Shown here one piece after another: positions 1 through 7,484 of a stretch of DNA of 46,422 nucleotides. Under the pieces are notes generated by a model that was given only the letters and a program-made list of their open reading frames with translations, ran no database searches and was not told the DNA's origin. The position numbers were made by a program, and so were the translations under genes. The number at the start of each line of letters is the position of its first letter. The stretch's first letter is position 1. Source of the DNA: Streptomyces sp. DH37 (lineage in GTDB: Bacteria > Actinomycetota > Actinomycetes > Streptomycetales > Streptomycetaceae); contig NZ_JARVKV010000056.1 of NCBI RefSeq assembly GCF_029813835.1, positions 1-46,422 on the forward strand, in the 5' to 3' direction.

Positions 1-47
1 GGGGGCGGCTGCCTCCCCCGGAGCCGGCCCACCGGGCCGAGCCGGGG

Positions 48-78
48 CGGGGGCCCGCCGACGGGCGCCGGGCCCCCG
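48..78 (-). terminator. Hairpin terminator after the pectin esterase gene
   Basis: A perfect 10-bp GC stem (48-57 with 69-78) and an 11-nt loop lie 12 nt beyond the stop codon of the leftmost minus-strand gene. There is no U-tract, which is usual for Streptomyces terminators. It would end the esterase/lyase transcript. Confidence 0.6.
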
Positions 79-89
79 GGCGACGCCGG

Positions 90-1169
90 TCAGCGGACGG
101 CGGGACGCCAGTCGCCGAGGTAGGCCGCCGGGGTGTGCTCGGCCGCCTCGGCGGCGGTGAGCCGCGGACGCTCGGCGGGATCGGTGACGGCCGCGCCCGG
201 CCCGCGGTTGGCGTGCTCCCGGAAGAAGAAGCCCTGCCAGGGGTACTGCTCGCGCATGTTCGCGTACGGCGCCCGCGCGTCGATGCCGGCGCCGAGCAGG
301 CTGTCGCGCACCACCAGGCTCGGACGGGCGGTCGGATCGCTGCTGGGCACCCACGGACGGGCCAGCTTGTACGCGCCGTCCGGGGCGGTGGTGGTGAGGC
401 GGCAGCGGTGGGCGAGGTAGCCATACCGGGTGCCTCCGGCCGTCGACGGCGCGAAGACGAACCCGTACGGCCGGAAGTCCGCGTCCCGGTCGAGGGTGCG
501 CAGTTCGCAGCCGTGGAAGACGGCGGTCGCCCGGCCGAAGACGAAGTCCACGTCGCCCTCGGCGTAGCAGCGGTGGAAGAACTGCCGCGCGGTGAGCGAG
601 GCGTGCCGCGTGTCGGCGTACAGGGTGTCCTGGTGGCCGAGGAAGCGGCAGCGGTCGAACAGCGAGCGGTCGCCCATCACCTTGATCGCCACCGCCTGGG
701 TGCCGCCGGTGATCTCCGGGTGGTCGGCGCGCAGCCAGTCGTTGGCGAAGGTGATCCGGCGGGCGGTGAAGCCGTCGGGCCGGGCGGTGACGGTGGCGCT
801 GCCGGAGGTGCCGTACGTGCCGGACCCGTCGGGCCTGGGGGTGCCCGCGGCGTTGTCGTGGACGATCACGGTGTCGCGCGGGTCGCCCGTGCCACCCAGC
901 AGGGTCAGCCCGGTCTTGCTCTCCGGGATCTGCACCGTCTCGCGGTAGACGCCGGGGGCCAGGACGATGGTCCAGGGCGTCCCGGGGCGGTCGGGGACGG
1001 CGTCGACGGCCGCCTGCACGGTGGTGAAGTCGCCGCTGCCGTCCGGCGCGACCCTCAGCCGGGGGCCGGCGTGCCGGTCCGCGGGGTCCGCGTGGGCCCG
1101 GCCCGCCAGGGCCAGGGAGAGGGCGGCGCCGGCTCCGGCGAGGAGGGCGCCGCGGCGGGTGGTGCTCAC
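90..1169 (-). CDS. Secreted pectinesterase (pectin methylesterase, CE8)
   Basis: A 359-aa protein that removes methyl esters from homogalacturonan outside the cell, making it a substrate for pectate lyase. The N-terminus (TTRRGALLAGAG followed by a hydrophobic stretch to AHA) is a signal peptide, possibly Tat-type. Family motifs appear in order: GVYRE (about 72), TQAVA (about 153), GHQDTLY (about 178, catalytic Asp), VDFVFG (about 206, second Asp) and LARPW (about 268, the Arg motif). The length is normal for a bacterial single-domain enzyme. The GTG start overlaps the stop of the upstream pectate lyase gene (ATGTGA), so the two are translationally coupled. It is the last gene of the minus-strand pectin cluster and is followed by a hairpin. 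Family assignment is secure; the substrate is inferred from family and context. Confidence 0.93.
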   Translation of the reverse strand: MSTTRRGALLAGAGAALSLALAGRAHADPADRHAGPRLRVAPDGSGDFTTVQAAVDAVPDRPGTPWTIVLAPGVYRETVQIPESKTGLTLLGGTGDPRDTVIVHDNAAGTPRPDGSGTYGTSGSATVTARPDGFTARRITFANDWLRADHPEITGGTQAVAIKVMGDRSLFDRCRFLGHQDTLYADTRHASLTARQFFHRCYAEGDVDFVFGRATAVFHGCELRTLDRDADFRPYGFVFAPSTAGGTRYGYLAHRCRLTTTAPDGAYKLARPWVPSSDPTARPSLVVRDSLLGAGIDARAPYANMREQYPWQGFFFREHANRGPGAAVTDPAERPRLTAAEAAEHTPAAYLGDWRPAVR

Positions 1170-2512
1170 ATGCGGTCCTTTCCGTCCTTGACCTTGAGCT
1201 TTCCGGCCCCGGCGTGCCGGTCCACCAGGTACGGGACGGCCAGCGGGTGGTGGACGCGGGTGCGCAGGGTCGGGGTCCAGCCCGCGTCGTCGCCGAGGAG
1301 GCGGTCGGGGTTGGCGGCGTTGTGGGCGGCCAGCAGGTCGACGTGCCGGCGGTTGACCCAGTTGTCGCGCTCCGTCATGGAGGTGCCGGGGGTCCACTGG
1401 CGGATGGTGTCGGCCGGGGTCAGGCCCTTGTGAAGGGTGAAGGCGTTGTGCTCGGCGACGAGCGCGGCCTCCTTGCCGATGCCCCAGGTGTAGCCGTACT
1501 TGGCGCCCTCGTTCTGCTTGAAGTGGTTGTTGTAGGCGTCCACCTTGCCGAAGCGCACGCGCGGGGCGCGCTCGTTGACGTCCTCGAAGAGGTTGTGGTG
1601 GAAGGTGGTGCGCAGTTTGCCGCGGTCGTCGGCGGTGGCGGAGTCGCTGTTGCCCAGCAGGATGGTCTTGTCGTGCTCGGTGAAGACGTTCCAGCTCACG
1701 GTCACCAGGTCGGCGCCGCGCACGATGTCGAGCAGGCCGTCGTGCTGCTGGAAGAGCTGCCCGAAGTAGCGGGGCTGCTCGCTGTCGGGGCGGCGGCCGT
1801 CGGTGAAGGTGTTGTGGTCCAGCCAGACGTGGCGGGAGCCGTAGACCACGACGTTGTCGTACTCGGAGTTCCAGGCCCCGTTCTCGCCGTCGGTGGGGTC
1901 CCACTGCGGGAAGCAGTCGTAGGTGTCCTCGAAGGTGATGTTGCGGACGATGACGTTCTCCACGCCCCGGATCTGGAGGCTGGCGCCGAGGACGGTGGCG
2001 TCGCGGCCCACGCCGACGATGGTGGTGTTGGAGCCGACGGCGAGCTTGACTCGCTTGTTCTGCTCGGCCGCCGAGGCGGCGCGGGCGTCCTCCAGCGGGC
2101 CCGAGGGCTCGGCGTCGCCCCAGACGGCGGGGTCGTACGCCTGGAGGTACTTCTCCAGGGTGTAGCCGTCGCGCTGGTAGTCCTCGCAGGTCAGCGGGTT
2201 GCCCTGGTCGTCGGCGTTGCCGTGGATCGTGCCCTTGACCTTGATGATCTTGGGGGTGTCGTCGCCGCCGTTCAGCGCCGCGGCCAGCTCGGCGCGGTTG
2301 GTGACGGTGAAGACGTGATCGGCGTCGGCGGCGGCGCCGCCGGTGGTGCCGCCCTCGGCGGCGGCCCAGCCGTCGTTCTCCGGCAGCACGGCGCGGGCGG
2401 GGTCCCCGCCGAGGCGCGGTGCGGCCTGGGCGGGTACGGCGAGGGCGGCCAGGGCCAGAGAGGCGCATCCTGCCAGGGCCATGACACGCGCTTGGCACAC
2501 TTTTCTCTGCAC
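1166..2512 (-). CDS. Secreted pectate lyase, polysaccharide lyase family 1
   Basis: A 448-aa right-handed parallel beta-helix enzyme that cleaves polygalacturonate by beta-elimination with Ca2+. The GTG start was chosen because AAGGAG lies 6 nt upstream. It is followed by a signal peptide ending near AQA. PL1 hallmarks are visible: VWLDHNTFTDG (the vWiDH motif), DGLLDIVRGADLVTVSWN and FHHNLFEDVNERAPRVRFG, the last containing the catalytic Arg region, then the usual YNNHF. A short LAGC string inside the signal is too close to the N-terminus to act as a lipobox. It is coupled to the downstream pectinesterase by a stop/start overlap and separated by 83 nt from the acetylesterase gene. That spacer carries a 14-bp direct repeat (2535-2548 and 2556-2569). 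Confidence 0.93.
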   Translation of the reverse strand: MQRKVCQARVMALAGCASLALAALAVPAQAAPRLGGDPARAVLPENDGWAAAEGGTTGGAAADADHVFTVTNRAELAAALNGGDDTPKIIKVKGTIHGNADDQGNPLTCEDYQRDGYTLEKYLQAYDPAVWGDAEPSGPLEDARAASAAEQNKRVKLAVGSNTTIVGVGRDATVLGASLQIRGVENVIVRNITFEDTYDCFPQWDPTDGENGAWNSEYDNVVVYGSRHVWLDHNTFTDGRRPDSEQPRYFGQLFQQHDGLLDIVRGADLVTVSWNVFTEHDKTILLGNSDSATADDRGKLRTTFHHNLFEDVNERAPRVRFGKVDAYNNHFKQNEGAKYGYTWGIGKEAALVAEHNAFTLHKGLTPADTIRQWTPGTSMTERDNWVNRRHVDLLAAHNAANPDRLLGDDAGWTPTLRTRVHHPLAVPYLVDRHAGAGKLKVKDGKDRM

Positions 2513-2595
2513 TGCGGCTCCTTCGGTCTCGTTTCGGTGGTGACGGGGACGGCGACGGTGGTGACGGGGTGCGGGGGCCGGACGGCCGCGGTGCG

Positions 2596-3453
2596 TCAGC
2601 CGGCCGTCCAGGTGATCACGCTCTCCGGGACGGCGTCGTCCAGCCGCCGGATCGCGCCCGGATGCGGCAGCCGCCGCTCCTTCAGGCCCCGGGCCGCCAT
2701 CCGGGCGACCTCGATGGCCCCGCGCGGCCGGAAGTGCGTGTTGTCCTGCTTGCCGCCGGGATGGTTCGGGTGCTCGCCGGGGGCGAGGTGGAGGAAGAGC
2801 TCCAGGGTGCCGTCGGGACCCAGCCGGTCCCACTCGGCGAGGCTCGCGGCCTGGACGTCGACCAGCGGCACGCCCTCGGCGGCGGCCAGCGCCCGCATCG
2901 CCTCGGGGTACTCGCCGTGGGTGGGCCTCGCCCGCCCGTCCGCGCCGAAGCGGCGCCGCTCGACGGGGGTGAGCAGCACGGGAAGCGCGCCGCGGGCGCG
3001 GGCGCCGTCGACGTACCGGCGCAGGTAGTCCTGGTAGGTGGTGTACGGGTCGGTGCCGCGGGCCGGGTCGCCCGTCTTCTCGTCGTTGTGGCCGAACTGG
3101 ACCAGCAGCAGGTCGCCGGGGCGGATCGCCTCCAGGATCGGGGCCAGGCGGCCCTCGTCGTGGAAGCTCTTGGAACTGCGGCCGTTGACGGCGTGGTTGG
3201 CGACCGTCCAGCCGTGGCCCAGGAAGGCCGGCAGGGCCGTGCCCCAGCCTGCCTCGGGGGCGGCGGTGGCGGTCTTGGGCGCGGCGGTGGAGTCGCCGGC
3301 GATGTACACGGTGCCCCCGTGCCGGGGGCGGCCGGGGCCGCGGGCGGGAGCGGCGCCGGTGCGTGCGGTGGCGGCGTGTGCGGTGCCGGTGGCGGCGAGG
3401 GTGAGCGGGAGCGCGGCGAGCGCCGCGGCCGCGTGGCGGCGGGTGACGGGCAC
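2596..3453 (-). CDS. Rhamnogalacturonan acetylesterase-like SGNH hydrolase (CE12)
   Basis: A 285-aa secreted esterase predicted to remove acetyl groups from rhamnogalacturonan I or pectin. SGNH blocks are all visible: IAGDSTAAP (block I, Ser), the VNGRSSKSF segment (block II Gly), VQFGHNDEKTGDP (block III, GxND) and DNTHFRPRG (block V, Asp and His). This DNTHF version is typical of CE12 enzymes. The GTG start is preceded by AAGGGG; an in-frame upstream extension is longer but lacks a signal-like start and an RBS. The resulting N-terminus (TRRH, a hydrophobic run, then AHA) is a secretion signal, possibly Tat. It lies just downstream of the strong hairpin that ends the binding-protein gene, so it probably starts a separate short operon with the lyase and the pectinesterase. 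Confidence 0.88.
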   Translation of the reverse strand: MPVTRRHAAAALAALPLTLAATGTAHAATARTGAAPARGPGRPRHGGTVYIAGDSTAAPKTATAAPEAGWGTALPAFLGHGWTVANHAVNGRSSKSFHDEGRLAPILEAIRPGDLLLVQFGHNDEKTGDPARGTDPYTTYQDYLRRYVDGARARGALPVLLTPVERRRFGADGRARPTHGEYPEAMRALAAAEGVPLVDVQAASLAEWDRLGPDGTLELFLHLAPGEHPNHPGGKQDNTHFRPRGAIEVARMAARGLKERRLPHPGAIRRLDDAVPESVITWTAG

Positions 3454-3519
3454 GGGGATACCCCTTGGCTCGGTCGATCGGCTCGGTGGTACCGGATGCG
3501 GGCGGGAGGCGGGGGCGGT

Positions 3520-3552
3520 GCGCGGCGGGGCGGTGCGACCGCCCCGCCGCGC
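3520..3552 (-). terminator. Strong hairpin terminator after the sugar-binding protein gene
   Basis: A perfect 15-bp inverted repeat (3520-3534 with 3538-3552) and a 3-nt GCG loop begin 9 nt after the binding-protein stop codon. It likely insulates the binding protein from the esterase/lyase genes or stabilises its mRNA 3' end. Confidence 0.8.
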
Positions 3553-3560
3553 CGGGGCCG

Positions 3561-4904
3561 TCAGCCCTTCTGCTCGCTCCACTCGGCCTGCGCCTCATTG
3601 AGCCGCTCCGCCAGGTCGTCGGCGAACTCCTTGGCCGTCATCTGGCCCAGCAGCAGCTTCTGGAAGTTGGGCTCGGTGTCGGCCTTGCTGATGCCGTTCC
3701 AGTCCGGCAGGTAGTACGGGAGCTGGACGATCTTGGTGCTCGGGTCGTCGAGCGACTCCATGGCCGCCTTGGTGGGCTTGGCCTCGTTGATCCACTCGTC
3801 GTCCGCGGCGTCGGTGTGGGCCGGGATGGCGCCCGCGGACTCGTTCCAGAGGCTGTTCATCTCGGCGGACGCGGCGAACTCGATGAACTTCCAGGCCGCG
3901 GCCTTGTTCCCGCTCGACTTGAACAGCCCCATCCCGTCGACCGGGTTGGAGACCAGGGTGCGCGGACCGCCCTCGGAGGAGGGCGGCATCGGCAGCCCGT
4001 CGACGCCGTCCTCGCCGAACGCCTTCACGTGGTCGGTGTAGGAGCCCAGGTTGTGCTGGAGCATCCCGACCTCGCCGCCGGTGAAGGTGGCGACCATCTT
4101 GGTGAAGTCGTTGTTCAGGTCGGCCTTGGGCGTGTACTTGTTGTAGAGGCCGACGTACTTCTCCAGGGCCTCGACGTTCTTCGGGTCGTTGACGGTGGTC
4201 TTGTCGCCGTTCCAGAAGTTCTCGATGCCGGACTGGGCGTACATCATCTCCAGGGCCTGGGCGACGGAGCCCGCGCCGCCCCGGATGGTGAAGCCGAACC
4301 GGTTCTTCTTCCTGTCGGTCAGCTCCTCGGCGGCCCGGTAGAAGTTCTCCCAGGTGGCGGGGGGCTCCAGACCGGCCTTGTCGAACATGTCCGTGCGGTA
4401 CCACAGCACGCCCTGGTTGGCGGAGGTCGGGACGGTGAACAGGTCCTCCTCGCCGCCGGCGGCCCTGACGCTGTCGACCATGCCCTTGACCAGCTTGCCC
4501 TTCAGCGGGCCGTCCTCGATCCGCTCGCCGACCGGGTCCAGCGCCCCCTGGGCGACCATGTTGGCGAGGTAGGCGGTGCCGACCATGCCGACGTCCGGCA
4601 GGCTGTCGCCGCCGCCCTGGATGGCCGTGTCGTACTTGGACTGCACGTCGGCGATGGGTATGCCGACGTACTCGACGTCGATGTCCGGGTTCTCCTTCTC
4701 GAACTCGGTGATGATCTTCTTCCAGACATCGGTGCGCACACCGCCGTTGTTGTCCCAGAAGACGATCTTCCCCTTGCCCTCGCCCTCGCTGCCCGTCTCG
4801 GTGCCCGAGTCGCCGCAGGCGGTGGCGGTCAGGGCGAGGGACGCGCTGATGCCCAGGGCCAGCAGGGAGCGGGCACGGGATCTGCGGCTCTTGTTTCCAC
4901 TCAT
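3561..4904 (-). CDS. ABC transporter sugar-binding lipoprotein (SBP family 1)
   Basis: A 447-aa extracellular solute-binding lipoprotein. The signal peptide is basic (SRRSRARS), then hydrophobic, ending in a lipobox-like TATAC with the lipidated Cys at residue 30. A Gly/Glu/Ser spacer follows, then the mature domain beginning KIVFWDNNGG. The domain pattern (VSNPVDGMGLFKSSGNKAAAWKFIEF, TTVNDPKNVEALEKY) is typical of type-1 carbohydrate-binding proteins. It is the only binding protein here and most likely serves the two permeases encoded at 8752-10613, although GH43, DUF6807 and oxidoreductase genes lie between them. A 109-nt GT-rich gap upstream and a 15-bp hairpin downstream suggest it can be expressed as its own abundant transcript. 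No ATPase is encoded; a shared MsiK-like ATPase elsewhere is expected in Streptomyces. Confidence 0.92.
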   Translation of the reverse strand: MSGNKSRRSRARSLLALGISASLALTATACGDSGTETGSEGEGKGKIVFWDNNGGVRTDVWKKIITEFEKENPDIDVEYVGIPIADVQSKYDTAIQGGGDSLPDVGMVGTAYLANMVAQGALDPVGERIEDGPLKGKLVKGMVDSVRAAGGEEDLFTVPTSANQGVLWYRTDMFDKAGLEPPATWENFYRAAEELTDRKKNRFGFTIRGGAGSVAQALEMMYAQSGIENFWNGDKTTVNDPKNVEALEKYVGLYNKYTPKADLNNDFTKMVATFTGGEVGMLQHNLGSYTDHVKAFGEDGVDGLPMPPSSEGGPRTLVSNPVDGMGLFKSSGNKAAAWKFIEFAASAEMNSLWNESAGAIPAHTDAADDEWINEAKPTKAAMESLDDPSTKIVQLPYYLPDWNGISKADTEPNFQKLLLGQMTAKEFADDLAERLNEAQAEWSEQKG

Positions 4905-5013
4905 CGTCGAGTCTCTTTCCTGGATCGTGCGTTTCCGCGTGGGTGTTCGTGGGGTGCGGGTGTGCGGTGTCCCGGGGTGTGCAGTGGTATGCGGTGGTGT
5001 CCGGTGGGCCGGC

Positions 5014-6609
5014 TCAGGTGGAGCGGAACCGGGTGAAGGCCGCCGTTCCGGCCGGTCCGCCGCCTTCGGGAGCGGTGGCGAACAGGCCGAGCTGGGCGCC
5101 GACCCAGCGCCAGGGGGTGGCGGCGAAGGGCGGGCCGGAGGGGATGAATCCGGTGTCGTCCCCGGTGCTCGCCGAGAACAGGCAGCGGGCTCCGGGGAGG
5201 AGTTCGACGCGCAGGCGCGCGCGGCCGTCCGGTGCGGGCCGGGGGTGTGCGGCGTCCCGCTCGCGATCGGCGGCGGGCTCGGCGAAGCGGTGCACCAGAC
5301 GGGTTCCGGAGGCGTCCCGCTCCAGGCCGATCCAGGCGAACGCGTCGCCCAGGACCGCCAGTCCGGCCTTGGCGCCGGTCCGCGCGCCGTCCAGCCGCAG
5401 CTCGACCTCGACCGCGCACGGGCGGCCGGGCATCCGCTGGACCAGCACGTTCGGCAGCCGGCGCAGGTCGTGGCCGTCGGCGGTGCGGCGGCAGGCCAGC
5501 CACAGCCCGTCGCCGGAGTGGGCCACCGTCCAGCCCTGCCCCGGGTTGGCGGTCCAGGACCACTGGTGGCCGAAGCGCCCGCCGGGGAAGTCGTCGTCGG
5601 TGGCGGGGGCCGCCGGGCTCTCGGCGGGGACGGCGGGGACGGTGTGGACGGCGACGGGTTCGCCGTCGTCGCCGATCACCGGCCAGCCGGCTTCCTCGCC
5701 CCGGCTCCCGTCGGTCCAGCGCATCGGCTGGAGGTGCACCACCCGCCCGTACGCGCCGCGCTGCTGGAAGTGCAGGAACCAGTCGGAGCCGTCGGCCGCC
5801 CGCACCCACGCGCCCTGGTGCGGACCGTTGACGTCCGTGCCGCCCTGGGCGAGCACGATGCGCTCCTCGTAGGGCCCGAAGGGGTCCCGTGAGCGGAACG
5901 CGCCCTGCCAGCCGGTCTCCACCCCCCCGGCCGGAGCGAAGATCCAGTACCAGCCGTCGTGCCGGTAGAGCTTGGGGCCCTCCAGGGTGAACCAGCCGGG
6001 CAGCGCGTCGCCGTCGACGACCGTCCGCCCCTCGTCGAGCAGCTCACGGCCGTCGGGGCTCATCCGGTGGCCGGTCAGCCGGTTCTTGATCCCCGAGCGG
6101 GACTTCGCCCAGGCGTGCACCAGGTAGGCGCGGCCGTCGGAGTCCCACAGCGGGCAGGGGTCGATCAGTCCGCGGCCCGCCTTGAGCAGGTGCGGTCTGC
6201 TCCACGGGCCCCGGACGTCCTCGGCGCTGATCTGGTAGACGCCGTGGTCGGGGTCGCCCCAGAAGATCCAGAAGCGGCCGGCGTGGTGGCGGATGGAGGG
6301 CGCCCACACCCCGCAGTCGTGGCGCGGCGCGGCGAACGCCTGCTCCGGCTCCAGCCGCTCCAGGGCGTGGCCGATGATCCGCCAGTTCACCAGGTCGCGG
6401 GAGTGGAGGATCGGCAGGCCGGGGGCGCGGCCGAAGCTGGAGGCGGTCAGGTAGTAGTCGTCGCCGACGCGGACGACGTCGGGGTCGGACCAGTCGGCGT
6501 CCAGCACCGGGTTGCGGTACGTCCGCTCGGCGGCGGCAGGGGCCGCGGGGGCCGTCGCGGCCCGGGAAGGGGCCGCGGGGGCCGTCGCGGTCCGGGAAGG
6601 GGCCGTCAC
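5014..6609 (-). CDS. Glycoside hydrolase family 43 enzyme (arabinofuranosidase/xylosidase type)
   Basis: A 531-aa protein without an obvious signal peptide, so it is probably cytoplasmic and acts on imported oligosaccharides. A five-bladed propeller starts at YRNPVLDADWSDPDVVRVGDDYYLTAS, which carries the catalytic base Asp. GLIDPCPLWDSDGRAYLVHAW carries the second Asp, and FTLEGPKLYRHDGWYWIF carries the Glu acid. The C-terminal third (from about residue 350) looks like the beta-sandwich domain of GH43 xylosidase-type enzymes. The GTG start overlaps the upstream stop (GTGA). The first 30 residues are an Ala/Pro/Thr run made by a 30-bp tandem duplication. In a pectin cluster, L-arabinose or xylose release from side chains is plausible; the exact substrate is not readable from sequence. 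Confidence 0.88.
   Translation of the reverse strand: MTAPSRTATAPAAPSRAATAPAAPAAAERTYRNPVLDADWSDPDVVRVGDDYYLTASSFGRAPGLPILHSRDLVNWRIIGHALERLEPEQAFAAPRHDCGVWAPSIRHHAGRFWIFWGDPDHGVYQISAEDVRGPWSRPHLLKAGRGLIDPCPLWDSDGRAYLVHAWAKSRSGIKNRLTGHRMSPDGRELLDEGRTVVDGDALPGWFTLEGPKLYRHDGWYWIFAPAGGVETGWQGAFRSRDPFGPYEERIVLAQGGTDVNGPHQGAWVRAADGSDWFLHFQQRGAYGRVVHLQPMRWTDGSRGEEAGWPVIGDDGEPVAVHTVPAVPAESPAAPATDDDFPGGRFGHQWSWTANPGQGWTVAHSGDGLWLACRRTADGHDLRRLPNVLVQRMPGRPCAVEVELRLDGARTGAKAGLAVLGDAFAWIGLERDASGTRLVHRFAEPAADRERDAAHPRPAPDGRARLRVELLPGARCLFSASTGDDTGFIPSGPPFAATPWRWVGAQLGLFATAPEGGGPAGTAAFTRFRST
6541..6600 (-). repeat. Two-copy 30-bp tandem repeat in the GH43 gene
   Basis: Positions 6541-6570 and 6571-6600 are identical except for one C/T change. 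They encode two 10-residue units rich in Ala, Pro and Thr ahead of the catalytic domain. This is likely a recent slippage duplication in a dispensable linker. Confidence 0.9.
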
Positions 6610-7484
6610 GCGATCGCCTCCTCGGTGAGCCGGGCGGCGATCCGGGCGGCGGCGGCCCGGTCCAGCCGCCCGTCGGCGACGCCGGTGACCACGCGCCGGA
6701 CGACCGGCCGCCCGGCGGGCAGCGGCAGTCTGCGGTCCCAGGCCAGCGCGGAGCCCACGCCCGGGTACTCGGCGGCGCGTACGAACCACCGGTCGCGGCG
6801 GGTCTCCTCGGTGGCCCCGGCGAAGACCAGCGTCCAGGTGTCGGTCGCCATGGCCAGCCAGGGCGCCCGCGAGCCGTGCACCGCCTCCTCGCCCTCGGCC
6901 CGGTCGGTGAACACCTCCGGCGGGCGGGCCCCGATCGGCGGGCGCCAGAAGAAGCCGCCGTAGCCGGCGCCGGGACGCCCGTTGGTGGCCGGGCTGCCCA
7001 CCGAGAGCTCCTCCCCGCAGACGTTGGTGAGTTCGGTGGTGAGGTCCAGCGCCCAGCAGCCGTCCTCCAGCTCCCGGGCGGTGACGGTGCGGCGCTCGGT
7101 CAGCAGCCGCCGCTCGCCCCGCTGCCAGGCGATCTCCTCGGTGAAACCGTCCTCCCGGCGGTCCGGCCAGCCCAGGTGGCGCTGGCATCCGTGGTTGTCC
7201 AGCTCGGCCGGTCCCCGGTCGCGGACGAAGGTGCGTCCTCCCCAGAAGTTGGCGCCGGAGACGTCCGGGACCGCCACGCTCACCCCGAGGTGGTGCACGT
7301 GGTCGGCGGGCCGCAGCTCGGTGACGACGGTGCCGCCCAGGGTGCGGACGGGGTGGAGGTACGGGCGCGGCGACTCGCGTCCGGCCAGGCGCGGCCGGTA
7401 CTCGTAGCGGGCCACGAGCCGTCCGCCGCAGCGCAGTTCGGCGGTGCCGGCGGTCCCGGCGGTGCCGGTGTGCGACTCGGTCAT
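6606..7484 (-). CDS. DUF6807 ('PmoA family') protein
   Basis: A 292-aa protein of the DUF6807 family, often named 'PmoA' in databases although it has nothing visible in common with membrane methane monooxygenase: no membrane segments are seen. Conserved stretches are LHPVRTLGGTVVTELRPADHVHHLGVSVA, with a His-rich HVHHLG, NFWGGRTFVRDRG, and NGRPGAGYGGFFWRPP. The fold is likely a beta-sandwich resembling mutarotase-type domains. It is coupled at both ends by 4-bp overlaps: ATGA with the upstream oxidoreductase and GTGA with the downstream GH43 gene. Tight coupling to an NAD(P)-dependent sugar oxidoreductase suggests it acts on the same sugar, for example in lactone or keto-sugar handling. The biochemical role is unknown. 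Confidence 0.85.
   Translation of the reverse strand: MTESHTGTAGTAGTAELRCGGRLVARYEYRPRLAGRESPRPYLHPVRTLGGTVVTELRPADHVHHLGVSVAVPDVSGANFWGGRTFVRDRGPAELDNHGCQRHLGWPDRREDGFTEEIAWQRGERRLLTERRTVTARELEDGCWALDLTTELTNVCGEELSVGSPATNGRPGAGYGGFFWRPPIGARPPEVFTDRAEGEEAVHGSRAPWLAMATDTWTLVFAGATEETRRDRWFVRAAEYPGVGSALAWDRRLPLPAGRPVVRRVVTGVADGRLDRAAAARIAARLTEEAIA

Noticed and set aside
2440..2512. Lipoprotein signal (LAGC) in the pectate lyase
   Set aside because: The Cys is only about 16 residues in, and the hydrophobic core continues past it to a normal AQA cleavage site.
6606..7484. Methane monooxygenase subunit, from the PmoA family label
   Set aside because: No membrane helices or copper-site features; the database name is misleading and the context is sugar catabolism.
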